The position numbers were made by a program, and so were the translations under genes. This document shows, one piece after another, positions 30,345 through 37,630 of a stretch of 37,874 nt of DNA. The notes under the pieces are model-generated. The model saw nothing but the letters and a program-made list of their open reading frames with translations, was not told where the DNA came from and did no database searches. The DNA comes from a virus. The DNA is taken from positions 1 to 37,874 of IMG/VR virus record IMGVR_UViG_3300047509_000142; one strand, 5' to 3'. Position 1 is the first letter of the stretch. Each line of letters begins with the position of its first letter.

Positions 30345-33004
30345 GCGGCAAGGCATACGTCCAGACCCGCGACGGCGACGTCGTCGAGGTTCCGAAGGAG
30401 CAGGTCAAGGCCAAGCTCGAGAGCGGCGACTACCTGCCCGCGACCGCTGCCGACAAGGCAGCAGCCGACAAGGCAGCTGCAAACTCGACGCTTGGCGCAA
30501 AGGCCAAGACGTTCGGCGAGTCGGCCGCCGCCGCCGCAATCGACACCATCGAAGCGCCGATCGCTTTGCCGCTCCGCGCGAATGCCGCGCTGTGGGGCGA
30601 CGAGGATCCGCTCAAAAACATCCACGGCCGGCAGACCGTCGAGAACGCGGCCAGCATCTTCGGCGAGGCCAAGAACCGCGTTACCGGCGAGAACCAGACC
30701 GGCGAGGCGTACGGCCGCGAGTACGGCGAGAATGCCCGAGCTCGAGCCGAGGCGAACCCGGGCTACCACGCGGCGGGTAATCTTGCGGGCTCCTTAGCGG
30801 CCGGTGGCGCGCTTTCGGGCGGAGCCGGCGCGGCAGGTGCCGGCGCAGCCAAAGCGCTCGGAGGGGGCGCCCTGGCGCGCGCGAGCGGCGCTCTCGTGTC
30901 GGGCGCCGTCGAGGGCGCGGCGTACGGCCAGGCGCAGGCGGGCGAGGAGGCCTACCTGCACAACATTCCGCTAAGCGGCGAAAAGCTGATTGCGGCGATG
31001 GGGTGGGGAGCGGTGCTCGGGGGCGGCGTTTCGCTTGCGGCTCACGGTGCCGGCGCTCTGCTGCGGCATGGCTCGCGCGGGTCGACGCCGATTGATTCTC
31101 CGCGGCTGAACGATAACGGGCTGGGCGTCCCGGGCGAGCCTGACGTAGGCGGTCCGCTGGACGCTGCGGACGGCCCCGCCGTGGCCGCCGAAACGGCTCC
31201 CGGCGCGCCGCTGGACGCGGGCGTTACGGAGGCGCCGCCAGCGCCCGGCAAGCTTTCGAGCGGGCTCCGCGAATTCGCCGACGAGCGCACCATCAAGGCA
31301 CTTGGCGCGACGCAGTCAACGCTCAAGCGCATGGGCCGCGACTACGAGTCTGCGGCGGCGACCAGCTCGAATGTGGCGCGAGCCGTGCGCGACGCGACGC
31401 TCGACGACGGCACGAAGGTCTTTCAATGGAATCAGTCGCCGGTCGAGCTTGCGGAGCGGACCGAGCAAGCGACCCAGGAAGCCGGGCAAAGGCTCGGAGC
31501 CTTCCGCGAGCGGGCCGACAAGGTTTTCGAGGCGCACCCCGAGATTGCGCCCGACGTTGGAGCGCTCGCCGACCGCATCGAAAAGGACGTGGTTGGGCCG
31601 CTCGACCTGCACCCGTCGTCACTCGAGCGCGGCAAAGCCGGTGCTGTGCGCCAGTGGGTGAACGACCTTCGCGAACTCACCGCGCCCAAGTTTGAAGCGG
31701 TAACGCGCGAGGATGGGCGCAAACTAATTCAGCCGAAAGCCGGCGAGACACCGGTCAGTGTAGCGGATTTGACCCGAATTCGTCAGGCGCTCGACGACCA
31801 GATTTATCAGGTCAAGCGTGGTGTCAACATGGCGCAGCAGGGCGCCCCGCCGAACCTGCTCGACCTGCAAAAAGTGCGCGGGATGCTCGAGGAGCAGATT
31901 GAAGCCAGCACCGACAAGGCGGCTACGTTTTTCGACAAGTCCGAGGCCGGCGCGTACAAGGCGCTGAAAACGCAGTACCGCAACCTCAAGCTCGCGAGTG
32001 ACATCGCGGGCGAAGGGGCAATGCGCCAGCTCGGCAACCGCGTGGTTTCCCCGAGCGACTACGGCGCTGGCATCGCGGGCGCTGCGCTCACCGGTAGCCC
32101 GATCGGCTCTGTCCTCAGCGGCATCGCTCACAAGGCGGTCCGTGAGCACGCGAGCGCCGTCGCTGCTGTTCTCGCTGACAAGCTCGCCAATACGCTGGAC
32201 GGCAAGCTAGAGTCCGGGCTCGGGGCCTTCTTTCGCGAATCGACCGCGCGCGCTGCGGCGTCCGCTGGCGAGGCCGGGCAAGCCGTCGCGGCCGTGCCGA
32301 TCCGGCGCATCGCGACCCCTGCCGCCGTGGATGCATTCATGGGCAAGTCCAAGGACCTCAGCGCGGCGTACGAGAAGCGCGTGGCCGAGCTTTCGAACGC
32401 GACTCGCGACATGGGGGCCGGTGTGCGCGCCTCAATGCAGGCGGCCATGGGCGGCGCGTACGAGACAATGCCGCGCCTTTCGCAGGCCGCTACCGTCACC
32501 GCTACGCGCGGCGCGCAGTACCTGCAAACGCAGTTGCCGAGCGGGACCGCGGCGCCGACGGTCTTTCAGCCATCGCGTAAAATCACTCCGAGCGATTTGC
32601 AGATTCGGGAATTCGCGCAGAAGTGGGCGGCCGTCTCGAATCCGCTTTCCGTCGTCGATGACTTGCGGCGCGGCACGGTCACGCACGCGCAAATTGACGC
32701 GCTCAAAGCCGTGTACCCGGCCATGTACGCCGAGATTCAGACGAAGGCGCTCGACCAAATCCGCGAGCTCGACGCGAAGGGCAAGCGCATGCCGTTCAAC
32801 GATCGCTTGCAACTCGACCTGTTCCTGGACCTGAACGGCGCGGGCGAACCGACGCTGGACGGCAAATTCATCGACCGAATCGCGAAGGCGCAAGCCGACA
32901 AGGTCGCGAAGGACGCGCAGCAGAAGCCGCACGCGTCAGGCGGAGCGCTCGCAAAACTTGGAAACGCTCGGCAGTCGGGCGCTCAGGCAGCTCTAGGAGG
33001 TTGA
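30341..33004 (+). CDS. Large internal virion (ejection) protein candidate
   Basis: 887 residues. Residues about 145-250 are Gly/Ala-rich with glycine-zipper-like hydrophobic stretches (LAGSLAAGGALSGGAGAAGA) that can span membranes. The rest is helical, e.g. LTRIRQALDDQIYQVKRGVN and SALVSGAVEGAAYG; segments such as RRIATPAAVDAFMGKSKDLS occur in the C-terminal third. Resembles DNA-ejection proteins that form a channel in the host envelope. ATGA overlap with the previous gene. Confidence 0.6.
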   Translation: MSGKAYVQTRDGDVVEVPKEQVKAKLESGDYLPATAADKAAADKAAANSTLGAKAKTFGESAAAAAIDTIEAPIALPLRANAALWGDEDPLKNIHGRQTVENAASIFGEAKNRVTGENQTGEAYGREYGENARARAEANPGYHAAGNLAGSLAAGGALSGGAGAAGAGAAKALGGGALARASGALVSGAVEGAAYGQAQAGEEAYLHNIPLSGEKLIAAMGWGAVLGGGVSLAAHGAGALLRHGSRGSTPIDSPRLNDNGLGVPGEPDVGGPLDAADGPAVAAETAPGAPLDAGVTEAPPAPGKLSSGLREFADERTIKALGATQSTLKRMGRDYESAAATSSNVARAVRDATLDDGTKVFQWNQSPVELAERTEQATQEAGQRLGAFRERADKVFEAHPEIAPDVGALADRIEKDVVGPLDLHPSSLERGKAGAVRQWVNDLRELTAPKFEAVTREDGRKLIQPKAGETPVSVADLTRIRQALDDQIYQVKRGVNMAQQGAPPNLLDLQKVRGMLEEQIEASTDKAATFFDKSEAGAYKALKTQYRNLKLASDIAGEGAMRQLGNRVVSPSDYGAGIAGAALTGSPIGSVLSGIAHKAVREHASAVAAVLADKLANTLDGKLESGLGAFFRESTARAAASAGEAGQAVAAVPIRRIATPAAVDAFMGKSKDLSAAYEKRVAELSNATRDMGAGVRASMQAAMGGAYETMPRLSQAATVTATRGAQYLQTQLPSGTAAPTVFQPSRKITPSDLQIREFAQKWAAVSNPLSVVDDLRRGTVTHAQIDALKAVYPAMYAEIQTKALDQIRELDAKGKRMPFNDRLQLDLFLDLNGAGEPTLDGKFIDRIAKAQADKVAKDAQQKPHASGGALAKLGNARQSGAQAALGG

Positions 33005-33007
33005 GAC

Positions 33008-33316
33008 ATGTCTACTGCACAGTTCGAATGGAATCCGTACACCGCTTGGTTTCGCACGGCCTGGACCGCCACGCCGATTCTTTACGATATCCTCGCGAAT
33101 GACCCCGGCAAGCTGAATCAGCCGGGCCTAGCGACTCCCAGCGAGGGGCGCCCGTGCCGGTGGATCACGTGCGGCGGCGTGGGAACGCTTGTCGTCACCG
33201 GCTTGGATGGTGTTGACGTGACGCTGGACGCGACGCAGGTCGGGCAGACCTTCTTCGTTCAGGCCGTCGCGCTCAAAGCTGCGAGCACCGCAACGAAGGT
33301 TTCGGTGTACTGGTGA
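33008..33316 (+). CDS. Small virion protein with strong ribosome site
   Basis: 102 residues, beta-rich (GVGTLVVTGLDGVDVTLDATQ). AGGAGG lies 7 nt before the ATG, one of the few full consensus sites in the late operon, so high expression is likely. Overlaps the lectin-type fibre gene by GTGA. Possibly a fibre-attachment or tail-decoration protein; not recognised. Confidence 0.6.
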   Translation: MSTAQFEWNPYTAWFRTAWTATPILYDILANDPGKLNQPGLATPSEGRPCRWITCGGVGTLVVTGLDGVDVTLDATQVGQTFFVQAVALKAASTATKVSVYW

Positions 33317-34392
33317 GCCTCCCCGCGCAGCAATATTCGGCGATGCGCGCGATGCTGCGCGGAGCTTTGGCTGGCAACAATCCGCTCGCGGCGAACCCGA
33401 GCGACGGCGAGGTGCTTGGTTTTTTCAAGCAGCTTTTCACTGATGCTAGCGGCGCAGCCGCGCTCACACCGCTAAAGCAGGGAGCGATGGCGGCAGCCGC
33501 ATGTCGGCTGCTATCGGGAAACTTCGCGGGTATCGCGAATCCAAATGACGCCGACGTGGTGACGTTTTGGGGCCAAGTAAACACGGACGCAGCCGCAGCT
33601 GCGACGCTCACCGCGCAGCGCTATCTAGCCCTGCGCGCGGTGCTGCGTGACGTGTTTTCGATCAACTATCCCGGCGTGTCGAACCCGAGCGAAGCGGACA
33701 TGCTCGGGTATTTTGGCGTGTTCGCATCGGTATCGACGCCGCTCACCATCATCACCAGCGTCACTCCGAAGCTCTGGCTCGATTCGCAGCTTGGAGCGGG
33801 CGCGAATCAGTGGACCGACCAGAGCGCCAGTGGCTTCAATGCGACCGAGGCAACGAACCCGCCGACGCTGACCACGATTGGAACTGTCCCCTGTTACGCA
33901 GGCAACGGCGTCAACCAGCTTTTCACGCTGGCCGGCATGACGCTCACGTTCGGTAATTGGTATTGGATGATCGCGCAAATCATCTCGCCGTGGACGGCAA
34001 ACAGCAGCTTTTGCGGCGGTAGCGCGGGGGCAGCTGCGACGTTTTTCCAAGACGGCGGCGGCGCCTCCCCGGCTGTATCGATCTTCAACGGTGGCGTCGT
34101 TGACCAGAACCCAACCGCCATGACGGTAGGCTCATGGTTCCGTGTGATGTTCCAGTTTACAAATAGCGCCGCTGACTATTTGCAGGTAGGAGCGCCGGGC
34201 AACAAGGTCACAGGCACGGCGGGCGGCTTGACCGGCACCGGCTGGAACCTATTCGCGCGCGCCAATGCGAACTTCGGAAAAGTGGCAATTGCGCAGGTCG
34301 TTGCGTGCAACGGCGAACCGACTGGAACCGAGAAATCGAATCTCGATGCCTGGTTTCAGGCGAAACCCTTCGGCGGGGTCGTGGGGTTCTGA
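33313..34392 (+). CDS. Tail fibre with lectin-like C-terminus
   Basis: 359 residues from GTG. Residues 1-140 contain three related segments of about 45 residues, marked by QQYSAMRAMLRGALAG, NPSDGEVLGFF, NPNDADVVTFW and NPSEADMLGYF. The next gene has the same N-terminal module. Residues about 150-359 (PKLWLDSQLGAGANQWTDQS, NGVNQLFTLAGMTLTFGNWY, GSWFRVMFQFTNSAADYLQV) look like a LamG/concanavalin-type beta sandwich. Likely a receptor-binding fibre. Confidence 0.65.
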   Translation: MSLPAQQYSAMRAMLRGALAGNNPLAANPSDGEVLGFFKQLFTDASGAAALTPLKQGAMAAAACRLLSGNFAGIANPNDADVVTFWGQVNTDAAAAATLTAQRYLALRAVLRDVFSINYPGVSNPSEADMLGYFGVFASVSTPLTIITSVTPKLWLDSQLGAGANQWTDQSASGFNATEATNPPTLTTIGTVPCYAGNGVNQLFTLAGMTLTFGNWYWMIAQIISPWTANSSFCGGSAGAAATFFQDGGGASPAVSIFNGGVVDQNPTAMTVGSWFRVMFQFTNSAADYLQVGAPGNKVTGTAGGLTGTGWNLFARANANFGKVAIAQVVACNGEPTGTEKSNLDAWFQAKPFGGVVGF

Positions 34393-35850
34393 TTGGCGCT
34401 TTCCGCTCAGCAATATTTGAGCATGCGCGCCCTGTTTCGCAGTGCGCTCGCAGCAAACTCGTCTCTAGCCGCCAACCCGAGCGACGGCGAAGTGCTGGGC
34501 TTCTTCGCTCAGCTATTGGCAGAGGCCAACGGCGCCACTCTATTGCCGGACACGCGGCAGAACGCGATCGGCTTCGCGTTTCGGGGGCTACTGAGCGGCA
34601 ACATTGCGGGCGTATCGAACCCGAGCGACGCAGATGTGTTGTCGTTCTGGACGCAGCTCGCGTCCGACGCGAACGGCGCAGCGGCGCTTACGAGCGTGCG
34701 GTACCTAGCTCTCAAGTCGACATTGTGCAGCGCGATCGCGCGCAACTACCCGGCCGTCGCGAATCCCGCTCTTCAGGATTTGCTCGCGTATTTCACGGCC
34801 GTTGCCGGTGTACTGGTGTCCGGGGTTACCACGTTCGGCGCTGCGCAAAACTACCTCTGGCGCGACACCAAAACATTCACGGTGACCGGAGCGGGCGCGA
34901 ATCAATACGTGGCGCACGACATCGGCTCGCGCCTCGCTTTCTGGACTACGGCCACGAGCCTCACAATCGGCGCTGTCGCTACATCAGGTAACACGGCCTA
35001 CGGCGATTGCGTTGACGTGCGTGTAAGCGGGGCCTACTTCACCACGGCTCAGTTCCCAGATTCAGCGGGTTCGTCGATTGGCGTGCGTGCGCCCGTCACG
35101 ATCGCGTTGCCAGCTGGGCTCAAGTTAGTGGAGCTGATTGAGCAGGGGTGCTTCGTCATAGACATCAACGTTCCGTGCGCGCTGCTGCCGGCACCCGTGC
35201 CGCAGCGAAGCTTTACCGTGATCGGCGCCAGCGGTTCATGGGGCTATTTCGCTTGGGATGAAAGCAACGTCACGCCGGGCATGTTCGTCTTTGACCTCTG
35301 CTGGCGCGGTCGCGTTGCCTGGAGCGGCCGATTCGACGCGGTCTACACGGTGGCCAACAACAGCTTCGGGCTTACGTCCTACGGCGTCGTCGACCAAGCG
35401 AGCGCGATTGCCTTCGTTGCGAGCACCATCGCTCCGCGCATGACCGGCACGCTCGAGCAAACGGTTTGGCTCGAATTCGGCGCTGGCGAGTGCCTGAACT
35501 CAGCGACGACGCCCACCGTTTTCGCACAGAATCTCGGCTACCTCATCGACGCGATTCACGCCGCTTTCCCGCGCGCGCGCGTCTACGTCCAGACGCCGAT
35601 TTTTATCGTGACGCCAAGCGAGGCCACGGCCAACGGGCTCGGCTTCATCATGCAGAACTACCGCGACGTGATTCCGCCGCTGGCAACCGGTCGCCCCTAC
35701 GTGCGCATCGCCGACGGGCTGCAAATGGGCAGCAACGCTGGAGACATCAGCGGCGACGGCAAGCACGAAATCCCTGGCTTCCCGGTCACGCATATCGCGG
35801 GACACGTGAAGGCATTCAACTACGCATATCCGCTGCTAGCAGCAGCTTGA
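34393..35850 (+). CDS. Tail fibre/spike with SGNH-hydrolase-like domain
   Basis: 485 residues from TTG. Residues 1-140 are paralogous to the N-terminus of the previous protein (QQYLSMRALFRSALAANSSL, NPSDGEVLGFF, NPSDADVLSFW). A beta-rich part (about 150-270) and then an SGNH-like fold: block I FTVIGASGSWGYFAW (S280 or S282 as nucleophile), LEFGAGECLN where GxND is usual, FPRARVYVQTPIF, and a late D..H motif in GDGKHEIPGFPVTHIAGH. Probably removes acyl groups from the host surface polysaccharide. Two adjacent fibre genes with the same base and different heads. Confidence 0.65.
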   Translation: MALSAQQYLSMRALFRSALAANSSLAANPSDGEVLGFFAQLLAEANGATLLPDTRQNAIGFAFRGLLSGNIAGVSNPSDADVLSFWTQLASDANGAAALTSVRYLALKSTLCSAIARNYPAVANPALQDLLAYFTAVAGVLVSGVTTFGAAQNYLWRDTKTFTVTGAGANQYVAHDIGSRLAFWTTATSLTIGAVATSGNTAYGDCVDVRVSGAYFTTAQFPDSAGSSIGVRAPVTIALPAGLKLVELIEQGCFVIDINVPCALLPAPVPQRSFTVIGASGSWGYFAWDESNVTPGMFVFDLCWRGRVAWSGRFDAVYTVANNSFGLTSYGVVDQASAIAFVASTIAPRMTGTLEQTVWLEFGAGECLNSATTPTVFAQNLGYLIDAIHAAFPRARVYVQTPIFIVTPSEATANGLGFIMQNYRDVIPPLATGRPYVRIADGLQMGSNAGDISGDGKHEIPGFPVTHIAGHVKAFNYAYPLLAAA

Positions 35851-35859
35851 AAGGACACC

Positions 35860-36030
35860 ATGACCAAAGCCCAAATCATCAAGTTCGCCGGAACCGCCCT
35901 CGCCTTCGTAGCCGGAGGCGGCGCGCTGCTCATTCCATCGCCATACCAGGCCGTCGCCATGTCGGTGTCGACGCTGCTGCTCGGTTGGCTGCACCTGCCG
36001 CAGCCTGGCACCGTCAAGGTGTCGTCGTGA
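35860..36030 (+). CDS. Holin candidate
   Basis: 56 residues. Two hydrophobic segments (FAGTALAFVAGGGALLI and AVAMSVSTLLLGWLHL) separated by a short PSPYQ turn, with a basic start (MTKAQIIK). AAGGAC lies just upstream. Small size, two membrane spans and the position right before lipoprotein and endolysin genes suit a class II-type holin. No sequence family recognised. Confidence 0.6.
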   Translation: MTKAQIIKFAGTALAFVAGGGALLIPSPYQAVAMSVSTLLLGWLHLPQPGTVKVSS

Positions 36031-36209
36031 AGCATGCCGCGCTTGTTCTGGGCGCTCTGCTCATTGGGCTATTTTGCGCTTGCTCACCGGCTGACGTGGC
36101 GGCCGAAAAGAAGGCCCTCGCTGACGCGAACGCTAAGGTCAATTCGTACTGCGATGCGCGCGCGAAGGCGCTCGAAGCGCTGAGCGGCGACGCGGGGGCT
36201 AGGCCGTGA
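36027..36209 (+). CDS. Small lipoprotein (spanin candidate)
   Basis: 60 residues from GTG (GTGA overlap). Hydrophobic signal ALVLGALLIGLFCAC followed by SPADVAAEKKALADANAKVN; the second Cys (A-C) can be lipidated. The mature part is a charged helix with one further Cys. Between holin and endolysin genes, so it may be an outer-membrane spanin or Rz1-like lysis protein; this would indicate a Gram-negative host. Confidence 0.55.
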   Translation: MKHAALVLGALLIGLFCACSPADVAAEKKALADANAKVNSYCDARAKALEALSGDAGARP

Positions 36210-36838
36210 GCCGCGCGGCCGTCGTGGCTGCTGCGGCGGCCGAAATCGGACCGGACACGCACGAAAAGCGGGTCAAGTATTGGGCCGACGCGCTCGGCCG
36301 ACCGGTGACGTATGCCGAGATTTCGAAGCCGGCTTGGTGCGGCATCTTCGCGCTGTGGTGCCTGCATCAGGCCGGGCTCGACACCGATGAGCACTGGAAA
36401 ATCGGCGCGGGTTTCCTGCTCCAAAACCCTCACCCGATGCACCTCACGACGAGCCCGCAGCCTGGTGACATCGGCTACATCGCGAGCCCCTTCCAGCACC
36501 ACTTCGTTGTCGAGTCGGTCGACGCCACGCATGTGCACAGCATCGACGGGAACCAGCCGGACATCCGCCGGCAGTCCCGGGCGCTAAGTTCGCGCATCGC
36601 GTTCTACTCGATTGCCAGCCTTCTGGCCGCCGCTGGCGAGCCCGATGAGCAGCTGGGCCCGACGCCTGCCAGCATGCAGCACGCGCTGAATACGCTCATC
36701 CTGGCGCGCCCTGACGCCTCCCCGCCGCCTCTGCTCACGGTGGACGGCATCTTCGGCCCGAAGTCTACGGCGGCACTCAGGTGGGCCGAGACGCTGCAAC
36801 TGGACGACGCAACGCGCAAGGGATTGGGACTGTCATGA
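36206..36838 (+). CDS. CHAP-type endolysin
   Basis: 210 residues from GTG. CHAP-like amidase/peptidase: C45 in PAWCGIFALWC, H98-H99 in PGDIGYIASPFQHHFVVESV, and N116 in SIDGNQ make the Cys-His-Asn set. Residues about 170-210 (LLTVDGIFGPKSTAALRWAE) are a short peptidoglycan-binding domain (PG_binding_1 type). No signal peptide, so export depends on the holin. Cleaves the host wall at the end of the lytic cycle. Confidence 0.85.
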   Translation: MSRAAVVAAAAAEIGPDTHEKRVKYWADALGRPVTYAEISKPAWCGIFALWCLHQAGLDTDEHWKIGAGFLLQNPHPMHLTTSPQPGDIGYIASPFQHHFVVESVDATHVHSIDGNQPDIRRQSRALSSRIAFYSIASLLAAAGEPDEQLGPTPASMQHALNTLILARPDASPPPLLTVDGIFGPKSTAALRWAETLQLDDATRKGLGLS

Positions 36839-37074
36839 CCAGATGGGAGAAGCTCTCCGCTGTCCTGCTCCATGTCCTCGGCGAGCAGCGCAACGTAACC
36901 GCAGCCCTCAGCCACGTCACGAGCGCGCTGGGCCGGTTGTGCGACACTGTCGAACGCATCGAAGCAAACGAAGAAGCCCGCCATGCCTCACACCAGAAAG
37001 CCAACAGGGAATACGCCGCACTTGACACTCGTGTCACGAAGCTCGAGCGGGAGCGCCATGGCGCCGCGGAGTGA
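36835..37074 (+). CDS. Coiled-coil lysis-region protein
   Basis: 79 residues, ATGA overlap with the endolysin. Mostly helix: LCDTVERIEANEEARHASHQ, ALDTRVTKLERERHG. No clear membrane segment. Function unknown. Confidence 0.6.
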   Translation: MTRWEKLSAVLLHVLGEQRNVTAALSHVTSALGRLCDTVERIEANEEARHASHQKANREYAALDTRVTKLERERHGAAE

Positions 37075-37294
37075 CGCTTATAGCGCCGAGGATGCCGAGC
37101 GTCACGCTCGCGAGCTCGCCGAGTACGACGACCGCGACGAGGTCACCGCCAACATCAACGTCAACCTAGACTCCCTACACGACAGCGACCCGCCGGCAAA
37201 GCGAGTGCGGGCGGGTCTTGTCGCGGTCGGCAGCGGCATCGGGATTGCGTTGCTTACCGGGGTCGCGGCACTGCTACAGCACTGCGGGCATTGA
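37058..37294 (+). CDS. Small membrane protein, last late gene
   Basis: 78 residues. Acidic, helical N-terminus (SAEDAERHARELAEYDDRDE) and one C-terminal membrane segment (AGLVAVGSGIGIALLTGVAALL). GGGAG 5 nt upstream supports the ATG at 37058. May be a holin-related or antiholin protein. Its 3' end overlaps the third repeat ORF on the other strand by 41 bp. Confidence 0.6.
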   Translation: MAPRSDAYSAEDAERHARELAEYDDRDEVTANINVNLDSLHDSDPPAKRVRAGLVAVGSGIGIALLTGVAALLQHCGH

Positions 37295-37487
37295 GATCCC
37301 GCACGCGGGCGTCCACGCGGTCGTACACGCGGTCGGACACGCGGTCGGACACGCGGGCGTACACGCGGTCGGACACGCGGTCGTACACGCGGGCGTACAC
37401 GCGGTCGGACACGCGGTCGGACACGCGGGCGTACACGCGGTCGGACACGCGGGCGGACACGCGGGCGGACACGCCTAGCTGCTTCAT
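37254..37487 (-). CDS. Tetrapeptide-repeat protein 3
   Basis: 77 residues. AGGAGG (37493-37498) lies 5 nt before the ATG, which overlaps the stop of repeat protein 2 as ATGA. Head MKQLG, then fourteen V-x-[A/D]-R units, and a non-repeat tail (VRDLNARSAVAVPRPR) that runs antisense into the end of the late operon. Unknown function. Convergent with the late genes. Part of the DUF6745-linked array. Confidence 0.7.
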   Translation of the reverse strand: MKQLGVSARVSARVSDRVYARVSDRVSDRVYARVYDRVSDRVYARVSDRVSDRVYDRVDARVRDLNARSAVAVPRPR

Positions 37488-37493
37488 TGCAGC
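37478..37493 (-). promoter_or_regulatory. Hairpin presenting the start codon of repeat ORF 3
   Basis: In minus-strand mRNA GCUGC and GCAGC pair around the loop AAUGAA, which holds the AUG and the overlapping UGA of repeat ORF 2. The AGGAGG site touches the outer end of the stem. An identical element lies 137 bp away at 37615-37630. Confidence 0.5.
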
Positions 37494-37624
37494 CTCCTAA
37501 CGCGGGCGTCCACGCGGGCGGACACGCGGTCGTACACGCGGGCGTCCACGCGGTCGGACACGCGGGCGTACACGCGGTCGGACACGCGGGCGGACACGCG
37601 GTCGGACACGCCTAGCTGCTTCAT
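37484..37624 (-). CDS. Tetrapeptide-repeat protein 2
   Basis: 46 residues: head MKQLG, nine V-x-[A/D]-R units, tail VRRLQ. The ATG (37624) overlaps the stop of repeat protein 1 as ATGA, and AGGAGG (37630-37635) lies 5 nt before it. Its own tail codons AGG-AGG serve as ribosome site for the next ORF, whose ATG again overlaps its stop. Head and boundary are identical to those of repeat protein 3, so one probably arose from the other by the 137-bp duplication. Function unknown. Confidence 0.65.
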   Translation of the reverse strand: MKQLGVSDRVSARVSDRVYARVSDRVDARVYDRVSARVDARVRRLQ

Positions 37625-37630
37625 TGCAGC
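37615..37630 (-). promoter_or_regulatory. Hairpin presenting the start codon of repeat ORF 2
   Basis: Exact copy of the 37478-37493 element, at the junction of repeat ORFs 1 and 2. Confidence 0.5.

Noticed and set aside
35466-36209. 247-residue plus-strand ORF spanning the fibre end and lysis genes
   Set aside because: Most of it is an off-frame reading of the SGNH fibre; only its last 60 codons, from the GTG at 36027, make a plausible lipoprotein gene.
37218-37478. Plus-strand ORF through the repeat (His-Ala-Gly/Val units)
   Set aside because: A 12-bp repeat without stops keeps several frames open. The minus strand has matched ribosome sites, stop-start overlaps and conserved heads; the plus strand has none.
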